Of a stretch of 64,000 bases of DNA, positions 53,185 through 64,000 are shown in pieces (within the stretch, counting starts at the first letter, position 1; the number at the start of each line of letters is the position of its first letter). Source of the stretch: Pantoea agglomerans NBRC 102470 (GTDB lineage: Bacteria; Pseudomonadota; Gammaproteobacteria; Enterobacterales; Enterobacteriaceae); contig NZ_BCZA01000001.1 in NCBI RefSeq assembly GCF_001598475.1, positions 124,001 to 188,000 of the forward strand, in the 5' to 3' direction. The position numbers were made by a program, and so were the translations under genes. Below the pieces are notes generated by a model. It did not search any database and had not been told where the DNA came from. It saw only the letters and a list, made by a program, of their open reading frames with translations.

Positions 53185-54750
53185 GTGCTGACTAAAGAAA
53201 AAAATAAAGCCGGACTGATGAAGGTACGCTGGATTGGTACTGCAGTTCTGCTGGCGTTGTACGCCAATAACAGTTGGGCGTTTAACATCGACGATGTTGC
53301 CAAACAAGCCAAAGCGTTGGCAGGGAAAAGCTTCGAAGCGCCTAAAAGCAATTTACCCTCTCAATTTCGTGAAATGAAATTTGCTGATTATCAGCAGATC
53401 CAGTTTAACCACGATAAAGCGTATTGGGGCAAACTGCGCACGCCGTTCAAGCTGGAGTTCTATCATCAGGGAATGTATTTCGATACCCCGGTGCAGATCA
53501 ACGAAGTGACCGCTAGCGCGGTGCGCGAGATTAAATACAACCCCGATTATTTTAATTTCGGTAATGTAAAACATGACGCGGATGCGGTAAAAAACCTCGG
53601 TTTTGCCGGTTTCAAAGTACTTTACCCACTCAACAATAAGGGTAAAAACGATGAGATCGCCAGCTTCCTGGGCGCGAGTTATTTCCGTGTCATCGGTGCC
53701 GGTCAGGTTTATGGCCTGTCGGCGCGTGGACTTGCCATCGATACGGCGCTGCCGTCCGGTGAAGAGTTCCCGCGCTTTAAAGAGTTCTGGATTCAGCGTC
53801 CTAAACCACAGGACAAACAGCTGGTGATCTACGCACTGCTCGATTCGCCGCGTGCGGCGGGTGCGTATCGCTTTGTGCTGCATCCGGGTGACGCTTCAAC
53901 GGTTGATGTGCAGTCAAAAGTTTACCTGCGTGATAACGTCGGCAAACTGGGTGTTGCACCGCTGACCAGTATGTTCCTGTTTGGTCAGAACCAGCCATCG
54001 ACGGTGAACAACTTCCGTCCGGCACTGCACGACTCTGACGGTCTCTCTATCCACAACGGCAACGGGGAGTGGATTTGGCGTCCGCTGAACAACCCGCGTC
54101 ATCTGGCAGTGAGCACCTTCACCATCGAGAATCCGAAAGGGTTTGGTCTGCTGCAGCGTGGGCGTGACTTTAACAACTATCAGGATCTTGATGACCGCTA
54201 TGATCTCCGTCCAAGCGGCTGGGTTGAGCCAATAGGCGACTGGGGTAAAGGCCGGGTTGAACTGGTTGAAATCCCGACGGCAGATGAAACCAACGACAAC
54301 ATCGTTGCGTTCTGGACGCCGGAGACGCTGCCAGAGCCTGGCAAAGAGATGAACTTCAAATATCGTCTGCACTTCTCGCGCGACGAAAACCAGCTGCACT
54401 CCGACGATACGGCCTGGGTCAAAAATACCCTGCGTTCAGCGGGTGACGTGAAGCAGTCTAATCTGGTGCGTCAGCCGGATGGCACCGTGGCTTTCACCAT
54501 CGACTTCGTGGGTAAAGACATGAGCAAGATGGCGGAAAACAGTCAGGTGGCACCGCAGGTCAGCGTGGGTAAAAATGCTGATGTGGTTGAGCAGAGCGTA
54601 CGTTATAACCCGGTCACCAAAGGCTGGCGTCTGGTGTTGCGTCTGCGTGTGAAAGATGCCAAACAGTCCACCGAAATGCGTGCGGCCTTGGTTAGCGGCG
54701 ACAAGACATTGACGGAAACCTGGAGCTATCAGTTACCTGCCAATGAATAA
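53185..54750 (+). CDS. opgG: Glucan biosynthesis protein OpgG (MdoG)
   Basis: A periplasmic protein needed to make osmoregulated periplasmic glucans (about 521 residues from the GTG at 53185; E. coli 511). The GTG has an AGGGGG ribosome-binding sequence close upstream; an ATG at 53218 (MKVRWIG, matching the E. coli N-terminus) is the alternative. The signal peptide ends at NNSWA. Most of the sequence matches OpgG, for example [45 protein letters not shown] and the C-terminal [23 protein letters not shown]. Confidence 0.93.
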   Translation: MLTKEKNKAGLMKVRWIGTAVLLALYANNSWAFNIDDVAKQAKALAGKSFEAPKSNLPSQFREMKFADYQQIQFNHDKAYWGKLRTPFKLEFYHQGMYFDTPVQINEVTASAVREIKYNPDYFNFGNVKHDADAVKNLGFAGFKVLYPLNNKGKNDEIASFLGASYFRVIGAGQVYGLSARGLAIDTALPSGEEFPRFKEFWIQRPKPQDKQLVIYALLDSPRAAGAYRFVLHPGDASTVDVQSKVYLRDNVGKLGVAPLTSMFLFGQNQPSTVNNFRPALHDSDGLSIHNGNGEWIWRPLNNPRHLAVSTFTIENPKGFGLLQRGRDFNNYQDLDDRYDLRPSGWVEPIGDWGKGRVELVEIPTADETNDNIVAFWTPETLPEPGKEMNFKYRLHFSRDENQLHSDDTAWVKNTLRSAGDVKQSNLVRQPDGTVAFTIDFVGKDMSKMAENSQVAPQVSVGKNADVVEQSVRYNPVTKGWRLVLRLRVKDAKQSTEMRAALVSGDKTLTETWSYQLPANE

Positions 54751-57295
54751 ATCGACTTTTACACCTCAACGTTATGTGGAATCTCTGCCGCTGGATGCGG
54801 CAGGGAAGGCCCGCCTGAGCGTCTCATTGCAGAATGCCAGCGAGTTCCACTTCATCCATGATGTGCTGGGCAGGGATGTCGCAGCCAGTGACCGTCCCGA
54901 CGATGCGCCGTTAAAATCGGTCTCATCGCGGGTTGAAATGGCCTGGCCCGATTCGCTGGCCGAAGGTCAGCAGTTGGGTAAAGATTACCTCGACCGCACC
55001 ACGCTGAAGGCGATGCCGAAGGTCAAACGCTCACTGATGTTCCCGGAAGCCTGGCGTACCAATCCGGTCGCCCGTGCATGGGACTCACTGCGTGGACACA
55101 AATCGGTGCCGCGTTATAGCAATGCGGAAGAGCGGCGTGCCGAGGAGAAGTGGCGTCATGTCGGTTCGATTCGACGCTACATTCTGCTGATCCTGACCAT
55201 TTTCCAGACTGTGGTCGCCACCTGGTACATGAAGAGTATTCTGCCGTATCAGGGCTGGACGCTTCTGGATCCGATGGAGATGATCAATCAGAACTGGCAG
55301 CAGTCAGTGATGCAGATCCTGCCTTATTTGTTGCAGACCGGCATCCTGTTCCTGTTCGCCATACTCTTCTGCTGGGTCTCTGCCGGTTTCTGGACGGCCC
55401 TGATGGGCTTCCTGCAGCTGCTGATTGGACGTGATAAATACAGTATCTCTTACTCAACGGTCGGAGATGAACCGCTCAACCCGGAACATCGTACCGCGCT
55501 GATTATGCCGATCTGTAATGAAGACGTTGAGCGTGTTTACGCCGGTCTGCGTGCGACCTGGGAGTCGGTGGTTCGTACCGGTAACGCTGAACACTTCGAC
55601 GTCTACATCCTCAGCGACAGTTACGATGCGGATATCGCGATTGCCGAACAGAAAGCCTGGATGGAACTGGTGCGGGATGTTGGCGGGGCAGGCAAGATTT
55701 TCTATCGCCGTCGTCGTCGTCGCGTGAAGCGTAAAAGCGGAAACATTGATGACTTCTGCCGTCGCTGGGGCAGCAACTACAGCTACATGGTGGTGCTGGA
55801 TGCCGATAGCGTCATGAGCGGAGAGTGTCTCACCGGTCTGGTACGCATGATGGATGCCAACCCGAATGCCGGGATCATCCAGTCGTCGCCGAAAGCATCG
55901 GGTATGGATACGCTTTATGCGCGCTGTCAGCAGTTTGCGACCCGCGTCTACGGTCCGTTGTTCACCGCCGGTCTGCACTTCTGGCAGCTGGGTGAGTCTC
56001 ACTACTGGGGTCACAACGCCATTATCCGCGTGAAACCCTTTATTGAGCACTGTGCCCTGGCACCGTTACCGGGAGAGGGCTCCTTTGCGGGTTCAATCAT
56101 GTCGCATGACTTCGTAGAAGCTGCGCTGATGCGTCGTGCTGGTTGGGGCGTCTGGATTGCCTATGACCTGCCGGGATCCTATGAAGAACTGCCACCGAAC
56201 CTGCTGGATGAGCTGAAACGTGACCGCCGCTGGTGTCACGGCAACCTGATGAACTTCCGCCTGTTCCTGGTGAAAGGGATGCACCCGGTTCACCGTGCAG
56301 TGTTCCTGACGGGTGTGATGTCCTACCTCTCGGCTCCGCTGTGGTTTATGTTCCTGGCGCTCTCCACTGCCCTGCAGGTAGTGCATACGCTGATGGAACC
56401 GACCTACTTCCTGCAACCGCGGCAGCTCTTCCCGGTCTGGCCGCAGTGGCGTCCGGAACTGGCAATAGCGCTGTTCTCAACCACCATGGTGCTGCTGTTC
56501 CTGCCGAAAATGCTGAGTGTCGTGTTGATCTGGTTTAAAGGATCGAAGGCCTACGGCGGACCTCTGCGGCTGCTGGCTTCACTGGTGCTGGAAACGCTGT
56601 TCTCGGTGCTGCTGGCACCAGTGCGTATGCTGTTCCATACGGTGTTTGTGGTCAGCGCCTTCCTCGGCTGGGAAGTGGTGTGGAACTCACCGCAGCGTGA
56701 TGACGATGCGACACCGTGGAGCGAGGCGTTTAAACGTCACGGTTCGCAGATGGCATTGGGTCTGGTGTGGGCGATTGGTATGGGACTGCTGGATCTTAAC
56801 TTCCTGTGGTGGCTGGCACCGATCGTCTTCTCACTGATTCTGTCGCCGTTTGTCTCGGTCATGTCGAGCCGCGCAACGCTGGGCATTAAGAGCAAGAAAG
56901 CGAAGCTGTTCCTGATCCCGGAAGAGTACTCACCGCCGCAGGAGCTGGTGGATACCGATCGCTATGTGGTACTGAACCGTGAGCGCGCGCTGGAAAATGG
57001 CTTTATGCATGCCTTATTCCATCCTGCCTTCAACGCGCTGGCAACGGCACTGGCCACATCGCGCCACAAGCAGAGTCAGTTACTGGACTATGCGCGTGAC
57101 CGTCGGGTTGATCAGGCGCTGAGCGATGCGCCGGATAAACTGGGCCGCGAACAGCGTCTGCAGTTGATCAGCGATCCGGTGGTGCTGGCCCGTGTTCATA
57201 CCCGACTGTGGGAAGATGCGGACAAGTATCATCAGTGGGTTGAGAGTTATCAAAAACTCACGCTCAACCCCAACGCGCTGGCAAACAACGCGTAA
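54743..57295 (+). CDS. opgH: Glucan glucosyltransferase OpgH (MdoH)
   Basis: An 850-residue inner-membrane GT2 enzyme (E. coli 847) that polymerises UDP-glucose into the glucan backbone. N-terminal cytosolic segment; membrane helices near 140 and 190-220; the catalytic domain (about 240-520) with [34 protein letters not shown] and the [17 protein letters not shown] QxxRW region; then a block of membrane helices and a cytosolic tail. It overlaps opgG by 8 bp. Confidence 0.94.
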   Translation: MNKSTFTPQRYVESLPLDAAGKARLSVSLQNASEFHFIHDVLGRDVAASDRPDDAPLKSVSSRVEMAWPDSLAEGQQLGKDYLDRTTLKAMPKVKRSLMFPEAWRTNPVARAWDSLRGHKSVPRYSNAEERRAEEKWRHVGSIRRYILLILTIFQTVVATWYMKSILPYQGWTLLDPMEMINQNWQQSVMQILPYLLQTGILFLFAILFCWVSAGFWTALMGFLQLLIGRDKYSISYSTVGDEPLNPEHRTALIMPICNEDVERVYAGLRATWESVVRTGNAEHFDVYILSDSYDADIAIAEQKAWMELVRDVGGAGKIFYRRRRRRVKRKSGNIDDFCRRWGSNYSYMVVLDADSVMSGECLTGLVRMMDANPNAGIIQSSPKASGMDTLYARCQQFATRVYGPLFTAGLHFWQLGESHYWGHNAIIRVKPFIEHCALAPLPGEGSFAGSIMSHDFVEAALMRRAGWGVWIAYDLPGSYEELPPNLLDELKRDRRWCHGNLMNFRLFLVKGMHPVHRAVFLTGVMSYLSAPLWFMFLALSTALQVVHTLMEPTYFLQPRQLFPVWPQWRPELAIALFSTTMVLLFLPKMLSVVLIWFKGSKAYGGPLRLLASLVLETLFSVLLAPVRMLFHTVFVVSAFLGWEVVWNSPQRDDDATPWSEAFKRHGSQMALGLVWAIGMGLLDLNFLWWLAPIVFSLILSPFVSVMSSRATLGIKSKKAKLFLIPEEYSPPQELVDTDRYVVLNRERALENGFMHALFHPAFNALATALATSRHKQSQLLDYARDRRVDQALSDAPDKLGREQRLQLISDPVVLARVHTRLWEDADKYHQWVESYQKLTLNPNALANNA

Positions 57296-57300
57296 TCTGA

Positions 57301-57327
57301 AAAAGCGGCAGCGATGCCGCTTTTTTT
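57301..57327 (+). terminator. Terminator after opgH
   Basis: AAAAGCGGCA / TGCCGCTTTT, 4-base loop and a run of seven Ts. Confidence 0.9.
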
Positions 57328-57426
57328 ATCGGATTAAAACAGCGATTGGCTGATAAATTTATTGCTGGCAGTCACCGCGAGCAGCGCGTGACGATCTCAA
57401 TGGCTGTTTCTTCATGGCGGATATGT

Positions 57427-57669
57427 GTGGTGAAAGGGTGCTTAAAGGCAGGTGTTATCGTCGCGGCTGTGCTCTGCTTAAGCGGATGCGGCAGTATTAT
57501 CAGCCGTACCATTCCCGGGCAGGGGCACGGTAATCAGTACTATCCCGGCGTACAGTGGGATGTTCGCGACAGCGGATGGCGGGTCCTGACGATCCTCGAC
57601 CTGCCGCTGTCGCTGGTGGTTGATACCCTGTTGTTACCGGTGGATGCCAGCCACGGTCCTTACGAGTAA
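57427..57669 (+). CDS. yceK: Lipoprotein YceK
   Basis: An 80-residue lipoprotein (E. coli 75) of the DUF1375 family. The mature part is nearly identical: CGSIISRTIPGQGHGNQYYPGVQWDVRDS. The lipobox is LSGC. The start is a GTG at 57427, six bases after GGCGG; the GTG at 57430 or the ATG at 57400 are other choices. It converges on msyB, overlapping by 10 bp. Confidence 0.9.
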   Translation: MVKGCLKAGVIVAAVLCLSGCGSIISRTIPGQGHGNQYYPGVQWDVRDSGWRVLTILDLPLSLVVDTLLLPVDASHGPYE

Positions 57670-58061
57670 CTGCGATCGGAATCGCTGTTATCATCTTCCC
57701 ACTCTTGCGCGGCGGCTTCACCCTCTTCGGTGTCCAGCGGCGGCTCCAGCTGGAACTCGCCGTCATCCCACTCGTGCAGGGTATTTTCTGCTAACCACTC
57801 CTGACGTAGTTCAACTTCGTCAAAATCGGCATCAAAAATGGCCTGTGCCGCTTCACCGCTACGGTAAGGCAGACATTCGCCTGCTTCACCTTCTTCTGCC
57901 ATGAATTCAGCCTGCCACATGATATCGCCATCCTGCATCACATACTTTTGCAGACCAAACTGGCTGATTGATGCATCCCCTTCCTCGAGCTCCGGGTGGT
58001 TAGCGAGGAACTCTTCACGTGCAGCATCGATGGCTTCCTCTAAGGTACTGTACATGCTCAT
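57660..58061 (-). CDS. msyB: Acidic protein MsyB
   Basis: A 133-residue, strongly acidic cytosolic protein (E. coli 124), first known as a multicopy suppressor of secretion defects. The match is clear: YSTLEEAIDAAREEFLANHPELEEGD, QKYVMQDGDIMWQAEF, ENTLHEWDDGEFQLEPPLDTEEGEAAAQEW (in pieces). Convergent with yceK. Confidence 0.92.
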   Translation of the reverse strand: MSMYSTLEEAIDAAREEFLANHPELEEGDASISQFGLQKYVMQDGDIMWQAEFMAEEGEAGECLPYRSGEAAQAIFDADFDEVELRQEWLAENTLHEWDDGEFQLEPPLDTEEGEAAAQEWEDDNSDSDRSYS

Positions 58062-58155
58062 CGCTCTTCTCCTTCACGGGTCTTTGACTATGGATTTATT
58101 TGATTTCAGTGAAGGATAGACGAAATCTGAAGGAGGGGAAGGTCAGGCCGGTGCA

Positions 58156-58186
58156 ACTGGCGGGAAATAAGCCATTTCCCGCCAGT
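58156..58186. terminator. Strong hairpin, possible terminator
   Basis: Perfect 13-bp inverted repeat ACTGGCGGGAAAT / ATTTCCCGCCAGT with a 5-base loop, just past the stop of the minus-strand gene at 58192. No T-run, so function as a terminator is uncertain. Confidence 0.45.
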
Positions 58187-58191
58187 CAGGG

Positions 58192-58458
58192 TCAGATCAT
58201 CTTTTGCGGGAAATGCAAAACCGGTTGAACGGACTCATGAATCACGGGTGCTGAGTAGCGGATACAACATTTTATACATGGCTTAACTTTCTTAAAATTA
58301 ATTCTGGCGATGGAGAGGGCCTGACTCAAATTATATAACGTGCCGATAAATATGACCTCTTCTTTATCAGGCATACGCTTGCACCCTTTACGATGAAGAA
58401 AGTGATAATTTTCCTGATCGGTACCGATTGTAACGTAATAGTAGAGACCTTTGTTCAT
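58192..58458 (-). CDS. Small Cys/His-motif protein, 88 residues
   Basis: I do not recognise a named family. It has a metal-binding-type pattern: HRKGCKRMP (H-x3-C) near residue 22, then IARINFKKVKPCIKCC (C-x2-C-C) near 61-64, similar in layout to Ada-like zinc sites (H-x3-C ... C-x2-C). Otherwise mixed. It lies between msyB and lpxL, where E. coli has mdtG. The ATG at 58456-58458 lacks a strong ribosome-binding site. Confidence 0.55.
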   Translation of the reverse strand: MNKGLYYYVTIGTDQENYHFLHRKGCKRMPDKEEVIFIGTLYNLSQALSIARINFKKVKPCIKCCIRYSAPVIHESVQPVLHFPQKMI

Positions 58459-58944
58459 ATTAACTGTCCCATTAGAGGTTTGCTGTGTTGTCTTTTTTAT
58501 AATTCTGGCCAGAGCCGTTAAAGGCCTGACTGTTACAAACGAAACTACCGATAAGCATTAATGAGTTCAAATTCCATAATGGTCTATCGGGGTGTTAAAA
58601 AAATGTAAAATGGAATATAAGCTAAATCAGCAAGGCAATCGCTTGTAAAATAAGTTAATTTTTATCGATTCATAAGCGGTAAGACACCGTTAAGACCGGC
58701 TAAATAGGATTAGGCCTGGCGTGCAGAATAATCAGCGCCATAACAGATTTAATAGCACTCGCTGCAATATTAATTAATAAATAGCGAAACAGGCTGAATG
58801 CCGCCTGCCGTCCTGTTAATTGATTAGCTTTTTTAACTTTAAACAGAGAGAAATTATATTATGAATATAGGTGTTTATTAATTACTGGACCTGCGGTTTC
58901 GCTTACAGGCTGAGTCAGCCATGAGTGATTTATTTAGCAGGGGA
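58459..58944. other. AT-rich intergenic region, no gene found
   Basis: Nearly 490 bp with no convincing gene or RNA. The sequence is AT-rich with many short stops. It separates the small Cys protein from the lpxL terminator. Confidence 0.45.
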
Positions 58945-58981
58945 GTAAAACGCGCTAAATGCCTGACAGACATTTAGCGCG
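58945..58981 (-). terminator. Terminator of lpxL
   Basis: Perfect 11-bp stem CGCGCTAAATG / CATTTAGCGCG, 9-base loop; on the minus strand TTTTAC follows. Confidence 0.75.
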
Positions 58982-58987
58982 AACAGA

Positions 58988-59911
58988 TTAATAACGGGAG
59001 GGTTCGCCCTCGGGGCGCGTTTTAAAGCGGCGGTGGAGCCACATATACTGTTCAGGTGCCAGCAGCACACCCTCTTCAACAACCTGATTCATTCTGGTTG
59101 CGGTTGCGACATCACTTTCCAGCGTAAATTCGCCGCTGATGTCAGGCAGTATCATCAGTTCATAGCCGCGACCCCCAGGCAGACGACGCGGTACGAAAGG
59201 GATGACAGCCGGTTTACCGGTGCGGATCAGCAGATGGGTGCCCACCGTTGTGGCTGCTTTTTCCACGCCAAAGAAGGGGACAAAGACGCTGCTGCGCGGG
59301 CCATAATCGTGGTCGGGCGCATACCAGATAATGTCACCCTGTTTCAGTGCGCGGATCATTCCTTTGAGATCTTTACGATCGAGCATGCTTTTATTCGACC
59401 GCATCCGACCTTTGACCTGAAGCCAGTCGATCAGTTTGTTGTCATTCGGGCGATAGACGCCAATGCCAGGGTTATGGATACCAAACATGCGTGCACCAAT
59501 CTCCAGCGTCAGAAAGTGCATGCCGATAAGCAGCACGCCGCGCTGGCTATCGCGCGCCTGCTGAATATGCTCCAGCCCCGAAGGCGTATGCCATTTATTG
59601 ATGCGCCAGTCAGGCCAGAACCACGCCATACCGGTCTCAATTAATCCCATGCCGACCGATTCGAAATTGTGTTTAACCATCGCTTCGCGTTCATTTACCG
59701 GCATATCCGGAAAACTTAATTCCAGATTACGCCGGGAAATACTGACGCGGTGTTTCATAAAACGCATCCCAATGCGGCCAATATTACAGCCGAGAACATA
59801 AAGCAGGGGATATGGAAGTAGCACCAAAAGATAAAGAGAAGCGACACCCAGCCAGGTCAGCCAATAGCGCGGGTGAAGCAGTTCTCGTGAAAACTGAGGC
59901 AACTGAGTCAT
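58988..59911 (-). CDS. lpxL: Lipid A lauroyltransferase LpxL
   Basis: A 307-residue inner-membrane late acyltransferase of lipid A (E. coli 306). The catalytic pair is at His132 and Glu137 ([10 protein letters not shown]), exactly as in E. coli LpxL. The N-terminal anchor ([25 protein letters not shown]) and a [17 protein letters not shown] block are typical. It transfers laurate to Kdo2-lipid IVA. Divergent from trhO, as in E. coli. Confidence 0.92.
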   Translation of the reverse strand: MTQLPQFSRELLHPRYWLTWLGVASLYLLVLLPYPLLYVLGCNIGRIGMRFMKHRVSISRRNLELSFPDMPVNEREAMVKHNFESVGMGLIETGMAWFWPDWRINKWHTPSGLEHIQQARDSQRGVLLIGMHFLTLEIGARMFGIHNPGIGVYRPNDNKLIDWLQVKGRMRSNKSMLDRKDLKGMIRALKQGDIIWYAPDHDYGPRSSVFVPFFGVEKAATTVGTHLLIRTGKPAVIPFVPRRLPGGRGYELMILPDISGEFTLESDVATATRMNQVVEEGVLLAPEQYMWLHRRFKTRPEGEPSRY

Positions 59912-60163
59912 GTGAAGGTTAATTTTCCTGCGTCGCGCACCGTGCGGTGCTGATATCTCGTTGATTTACACCATTGTGCCAGTTTTTGACGTGCGCTTAA
60001 ATATCACTATCGGAACGTGCCATCAATGAACAAAGGTTAATAGTCCAATGTTGCTGCAAAAAACGGCAACAGGCGATCAATCTGGTCACTGGCCTTTGCA
60101 TCCCGGTGAAATCAGGTATCATGTGCGCGCTAAATTTCTTCTATTGATAACAGGACGAACACC

Positions 60164-61213
60164 ATGCCAGTGTTACATAACCTCGTTTCCAATAAAGAGC
60201 TGAAGGCGCGCATGCTGGCTGAAACCGAGCCGCGCACCACTGTCTCTTTTTATAAATATTTCCAGATTGCCGATCCCAAAGCATTCCGTGACGCGCTCTA
60301 TCTTGGCCTGACAGCTCTTAAGGTCTTTGGTCGCGTCTACGTGGCCCACGAAGGCATCAATGCGCAGATCAGCGTGCCAGCCAGCCAGTATGAAAAGATG
60401 AAAGAATGGCTGTATGGCTTTGATCCGGCGCTGAACAACCTGCGGATGAATATTGCGCTGGATGATGATGGTAAATCGTTCTGGGTGCTGCGTCTGAAAG
60501 TGCGCGACCGCATTGTCGCTGACGGTATTGAAGACGACAGTTTTGATGCCAGCGATGTGGGTCAGTATCTTAAAGCGGCGGACGTAAACGCCATGCTGGA
60601 CGATCCTGACGCCCTGTTCGTGGATATGCGTAACCACTACGAATATGAAGTGGGTCGCTTTGATAATGCGCTGGAAGTGCCTGCTGACACCTTCCGCGAT
60701 CAGCTGCCGATGGCGGTTGAGATGCTGCAGGATCAGAAAGACAAAAAGATCGTGATGTACTGCACCGGCGGGATCCGCTGTGAAAAGGCCAGCGCCTGGA
60801 TGCGCCACAACGGCTTTGAGGATGTCTATCACATTGAGGGCGGTATCATCGAGTATGCCCGACGCGCCCGTGAGCAGGGATTACCGGTACGTTTCAAAGG
60901 CAAAAACTTTGTTTTTGATGAGCGGATGGGTGAGCGGATCTCTGACGATGTGTTGTCGAACTGTCATCAGTGCGGCGAACCCTGTGATACCCACGTTAAT
61001 TGTGTCAATGACGGTTGTCATCTGCTGTTTATTCAGTGCAAAAGCTGCGCGGAGAAGTTTGAGAACTGCTGTAGCCCGATCTGCCAGGAAGAGGCGAAGC
61101 TCTCACCGGAAGAGCAGCGCGCGCGTCGGGCAGGACGTGAAAATGGCAACAAAATCTTTAACAAGTCGCGTGGCCTGTTAAACATGACCATTCCCTCGCC
61201 GCTGAAGAAATAA
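60164..61213 (+). CDS. trhO: tRNA uridine(34) hydroxylase TrhO (YceA)
   Basis: A 349-residue rhodanese-family protein (E. coli 350) that makes 5-hydroxyuridine at tRNA position 34. The rhodanese core has the active-site Cys200 in [13 protein letters not shown]-terminal cluster of cysteines ([32 protein letters not shown]) likely holds a metal site. N-terminal ferredoxin-like domain. Starts at ATG 60164. Confidence 0.93.
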   Translation: MPVLHNLVSNKELKARMLAETEPRTTVSFYKYFQIADPKAFRDALYLGLTALKVFGRVYVAHEGINAQISVPASQYEKMKEWLYGFDPALNNLRMNIALDDDGKSFWVLRLKVRDRIVADGIEDDSFDASDVGQYLKAADVNAMLDDPDALFVDMRNHYEYEVGRFDNALEVPADTFRDQLPMAVEMLQDQKDKKIVMYCTGGIRCEKASAWMRHNGFEDVYHIEGGIIEYARRAREQGLPVRFKGKNFVFDERMGERISDDVLSNCHQCGEPCDTHVNCVNDGCHLLFIQCKSCAEKFENCCSPICQEEAKLSPEEQRARRAGRENGNKIFNKSRGLLNMTIPSPLKK

Positions 61214-61218
61214 GCGTG

Positions 61219-61244
61219 GCCGCCTGAAGTCAGCTTCAGGCGGC
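61219..61244. terminator. Bidirectional hairpin terminator of trhO and yceI
   Basis: Perfect 11-bp stem GCCGCCTGAAG / CTTCAGGCGGC with a 4-base loop. It ends both convergent genes. Confidence 0.7.
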
Positions 61245-61252
61245 TTGCTGTT

Positions 61253-61828
61253 TTACTGGCGTACACCCTCAACCGAAATCATCAGCTGAACCTTCTGCGA
61301 AGCTGGCCCCAGATCTTTGGTGATGTTGAAATCTTTCAGTGCAATTTCCCCTTCAGCCTCAAAGCCAGCGCGGTAGCCGCCCCACGGATCTTTACCTTCA
61401 CCCAGCATTTTCGCCTCGAGCGTTACCGGTTTGGTCACGCCATTCAGCGTAAGATCGCCAGTAATCTTCAGCTCATCACCCTCTTTTTCCACCGCTGTGG
61501 ATTTGAACGTGGCCTGCGGGTTTTTGCTGGTGTTCAGGAAGTCGGCACTGCGCAGGTGCTTGTCACGTTCAGCATGGTTAGTATCGATGCTGCTGGTGTT
61601 AATGGTGACGTCGACTTTATCTGCGGCAGGATTCTTCTCATCAAAGGTAAAGCGGCCATCAAAATCCTTAAAGGTGCCGTAGAGCCAGCTGTAACCCAGA
61701 TGCTGGATACGGAACTGAATAAAGGCGTGCTGGCCCTCTTTATCGATTTTGTAGTCAGCGGCAGAGGCGGTGAGTGAGCCGAGCAGCAGACTGGCACCGG
61801 TCATCGCCAGCAGGGTCTTTTTAAACAT
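61253..61828 (-). CDS. yceI: Periplasmic lipid-binding protein YceI
   Basis: A 191-residue YceI-family lipocalin-like protein that can bind polyisoprenoids. The signal peptide ends at [37 protein letters not shown] short leader, then the beta-barrel with [20 protein letters not shown] and the C-terminal [10 protein letters not shown]. It directly follows yceJ (1-bp gap), the usual E. coli pairing. Confidence 0.93.
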   Translation of the reverse strand: MFKKTLLAMTGASLLLGSLTASAADYKIDKEGQHAFIQFRIQHLGYSWLYGTFKDFDGRFTFDEKNPAADKVDVTINTSSIDTNHAERDKHLRSADFLNTSKNPQATFKSTAVEKEGDELKITGDLTLNGVTKPVTLEAKMLGEGKDPWGGYRAGFEAEGEIALKDFNITKDLGPASQKVQLMISVEGVRQ

Positions 61829-61829
61829 A

Positions 61830-62405
61830 TTATTTATCCTTTTCAGAGGGAGAGGTGAAACGCAAACCCGACATCCGTTTTAAGGTGATATCGCGATCGA
61901 TAAAGTGATGTTTTACCGCAGCCAGCCCATGCAGCAGTGACAGGACCACAACCGTCCAGGCCAGCCAGAGGTGAATGTCGCCCGCAAGATCAGCCTGTTC
62001 GCCAGCACCGCTGAACAGCGCGGGCAGGGTGAACCAGCTGAATACTGAGATGGGTTTGCCATCGGCGGTGGAGATCAGATAGCCGCTGATCAGAATCGCC
62101 AGCAGCAGGGTATACAGTAACAGGTGGGCCACCACCGAACTGATGCGTACCAGCGGGGAATAACTGCTAAGCGGTTTTGGCGGCGGTGAAATAACGCGCC
62201 ACAGCAGGCGAACGATCAGCGTCAGCAACAGGATCACGCCGATGCTTTTATGGATCTCAGGCGCGTCGTGATACCAGCTGTCGTAATAGCCGAGGCCGAC
62301 CATCCATAATCCCAGCGCAAACATGGCGTAAATCGCCAGCGCCATCGACCAGTGCAGCAGCACGGCAACCAGGCCAAACTGATGAGATGAATTACGTAAT
62401 AACAT
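61830..62405 (-). CDS. yceJ: Cytochrome b561 homologue YceJ
   Basis: A 191-residue inner-membrane b561-type cytochrome (E. coli 188). Four helices and haem-ligand His are visible ([75 protein letters not shown]). The ATG at 62403-62405 aligns with the E. coli start; a longer frame to 62471 has no support. Probably in one operon with yceI. Confidence 0.9.
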   Translation of the reverse strand: MLLRNSSHQFGLVAVLLHWSMALAIYAMFALGLWMVGLGYYDSWYHDAPEIHKSIGVILLLTLIVRLLWRVISPPPKPLSSYSPLVRISSVVAHLLLYTLLLAILISGYLISTADGKPISVFSWFTLPALFSGAGEQADLAGDIHLWLAWTVVVLSLLHGLAAVKHHFIDRDITLKRMSGLRFTSPSEKDK

Positions 62406-62700
62406 AATGGGGTTTTCATGAAGTAATAATCTGAAATAAGCATCCACATTATGAAATATAAAAGCAATCATCCTTACGCTTCTATAACTTTAATTTTATA
62501 TTGTGAAAAGGTTGAATAAATCAGGTGCGAAATGCGCAATATTACTGAATGAGTTATTTGTGAGGCGCTTGTCGTCAACTTAAAAGAGCCGGAATTAACC
62601 AAAAGGGCGAAATATATTCTGACTTTATGTCAATAATAGTCAATTTTCGTCAAAGTCTGTCAGTCGGGCGGCATCAGGCTGATACCACCCTTTATCAGAG

Positions 62701-63813
62701 TCAGAAACGTGATAGGCGGAAGGGTGTCAGATCAAAAGAGAACGGTTTTTGCTGGGCAAATTCTGCAGCCAGTTCGCCCAATACGCTGGCGAATTTAAAC
62801 CCGTGTCCACTGAGCCCGGTAATTAACAAGCGGTCTGGTTCACCCGGCAGGGTATCAATTATAAAGTCTTCATCCGGGCTAAAATCGTAGCTGCAGGCTT
62901 CGCCATGCAGACAGACACCGACGCCAGGTAAAAACTGACGGAGGAATCCAAAAGCTTCGCTGCCATCGGCCGCCACCGCGCCAAAAGGCTTACGATCCTC
63001 AGGCTGCTGCATCAGCTGACCGCCATCATGACGACCCACTTTCAGGGCGTTGTTATCCGCCGGGAAGCCATAAAACTGGCTGCCATCGCCCATTTCCACC
63101 GTAAAACCGGGAAACTTATTGTTCTCACTGTAGCGGCCATCTGCCTGATACCAGGCGAACACCTTGCGGGTGGGCGCGACCGGCAGGTCAGGAACTAATT
63201 TGCCAACCCATGTGCCCGCACTGATCAACATTTTGCGGCCCCGGTAGACGCCATCCAGGGTAGTGACCTGCTGCAGATCGCCATCGCGACCCAGCTCTGA
63301 AACCGGGCAGTTAAACAGCTGCGCGCAGCCCGCCTGCTCCGCCAGCTGGATCCAGCTGCGTACCGCCTGTTCACATTTCAGATAGCCGGACTGCGGCTCA
63401 AATACGCCCAGATAGCCCTCAGGCACATTGATTTGTGGCCAGCGCTTGCGCACGTCATCAGGCTGCATCACCTCAATATTGAGCTGCCAGCGGGTCGCGC
63501 TGTCGATGACGTTCTGAATAAACGGCGACTGATTCGGGGCGAGGTTAAGTACGCCACTGCGATGCATGATGCGCTCACCGGCACGCTGTTCCAGCTCATC
63601 CCATAGCGTTTGCGCCCGCAGGACCAGGGGAACATAGCGTTCACCTTCACCATAGGCGTGACGAATCAGCCGGCTCTCGCCATGATGTGTGCCCTGATTA
63701 TGGGGAGGATGGGCGCTGTCGATCATTAACACCGATAAACCCGCCTGGGTGGCATAGTAGCCTGCCGCCGCGCCCACGGAACCGCTGCCAACGACGATAA
63801 GATCATAAATCAT
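62701..63813 (-). CDS. solA: N-methyl-L-tryptophan oxidase SolA
   Basis: A 370-residue FAD enzyme of the sarcosine-oxidase family (E. coli 372). The FAD site [14 protein letters not shown] is at the N-terminus, and the covalent FAD Cys sits in [15 protein letters not shown]. It demethylates N-methyl amino acids such as N-methyltryptophan. Position before bssS as in E. coli. Family close relatives exist, so the exact substrate is inferred. Confidence 0.88.
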   Translation of the reverse strand: MIYDLIVVGSGSVGAAAGYYATQAGLSVLMIDSAHPPHNQGTHHGESRLIRHAYGEGERYVPLVLRAQTLWDELEQRAGERIMHRSGVLNLAPNQSPFIQNVIDSATRWQLNIEVMQPDDVRKRWPQINVPEGYLGVFEPQSGYLKCEQAVRSWIQLAEQAGCAQLFNCPVSELGRDGDLQQVTTLDGVYRGRKMLISAGTWVGKLVPDLPVAPTRKVFAWYQADGRYSENNKFPGFTVEMGDGSQFYGFPADNNALKVGRHDGGQLMQQPEDRKPFGAVAADGSEAFGFLRQFLPGVGVCLHGEACSYDFSPDEDFIIDTLPGEPDRLLITGLSGHGFKFASVLGELAAEFAQQKPFSFDLTPFRLSRF

Positions 63814-63865
63814 GGTAACTACGCTCTAAGAGACAGATAATCAAAAGCATACCAGAAACAGAAAC

Positions 63866-63890
63866 GAAAAAGGCACCCCTGAGGGCGCCT
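63866..63890 (-). terminator. Terminator after bssS
   Basis: Stem AGGCgCCC / GGGtGCCT with a short loop and, on the minus strand, a run of five Ts. Located between bssS and solA. Confidence 0.7.
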
Positions 63891-63907
63891 CTTTGATGCG
63901 GCAGAAA

Positions 63908-64000
63908 TTAATGCTTTTTGAGGAGTCGTTCTATCTGCTCGGCTGATTCTATCTTGGCGATGCCTGCTTCGAGGATCGAGATAAATTGCCTTGCCACATC
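63908..64000 (-). CDS. bssS: Biofilm regulator BssS, C-terminal part
   Basis: The last 30 residues of a minus-strand protein: DVARQFISILEAGIAKIES, then EQIERLLKKH. The first block matches the end of E. coli BssS (about 84 residues), while the final ten residues differ. The 5' end lies outside the window. BssS influences biofilm through cell-signal pathways. It follows solA, as in E. coli. Confidence 0.75.
   Translation of the reverse strand, partial: DVARQFISILEAGIAKIESAEQIERLLKKH

Overview
The window looks like chromosome of an Erwiniaceae-type enterobacterium, most likely Pantoea or a close relative. I infer this from E. coli-like gene order (rutRABCDFG; sdiA-yecF-uvrY-uvrC-pgsA-tRNA; opgCGH-yceK-msyB-lpxL-trhO-yceI-yceJ-solA-bssS), full-length orthologues of these genes, a GC-rich host background, and an acyl-homoserine-lactone synthase next to sdiA. 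I ran no searches; names come from recognising the proteins.

Layout. 1-5,848: pyrimidine-degradation operon rutA-B-C-D-F-G (minus strand, no rutE) divergent from rutR. The intergenic region carries a sigma-54 promoter, two NtrC-like sites and a RutR-like operator. 5,887-9,285: a YdjM-like membrane protein, the amino-acid permease cycA and an extensin-like protein. 9,286-10,456 has no gene I can support. 10,457-15,708: sdiA with an adjacent luxI-type gene and a lux-box-like palindrome, then yecF, uvrY, uvrC and pgsA. 15,859-16,145: tRNA-Gly(GCC), tRNA-Cys(GCA), tRNA-Leu(UAA).

16,095-21,814: a low-GC integrated element bounded by an exact 54-bp repeat of the tRNA-Leu 3' end. It is a decayed P2/186-like prophage. 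It keeps a cox-like gene and cI, has broken cII, gpA and integrase genes, and carries two cargo genes: a repeat-plus-BRCT protein and a DUF6602-like PD-(D/E)XK protein. A strong LexA box lies before the integrase. An IS3-family element (21,876-23,325) has landed in the loop of a terminator just beyond the right attachment repeat.

23,400-34,000: small accessory genes, a tRNA-like fold, a LacI-type sensor without a DNA-binding domain, a SulP transporter, an AriR-like regulator, a DUF2000 protein, an AraC regulator and a MarR-controlled tripartite efflux operon. 34,201-48,261: an aryl polyene (APE) pigment cluster, apeC to apeR, with nearly every gene overlapping the next. It encodes ACPs, ketosynthases, ketoreductase, dehydratases, ligase, thioesterase, acyl/glycosyl transferases and a LolA/MMPL/lipoprotein export set.

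48,394-64,000: two tiny membrane proteins, a GH-A-type glycosidase, clsC, the osmoregulated periplasmic glucan genes opgC and opgGH, then yceK, msyB, a small Cys-rich protein, lpxL, trhO, yceI, yceJ, solA and the end of bssS. The least explained material is the SOS-linked prophage cargo, the SdiA/LuxI pair, the two small membrane proteins beside the APE cluster and the tRNA-like fold.
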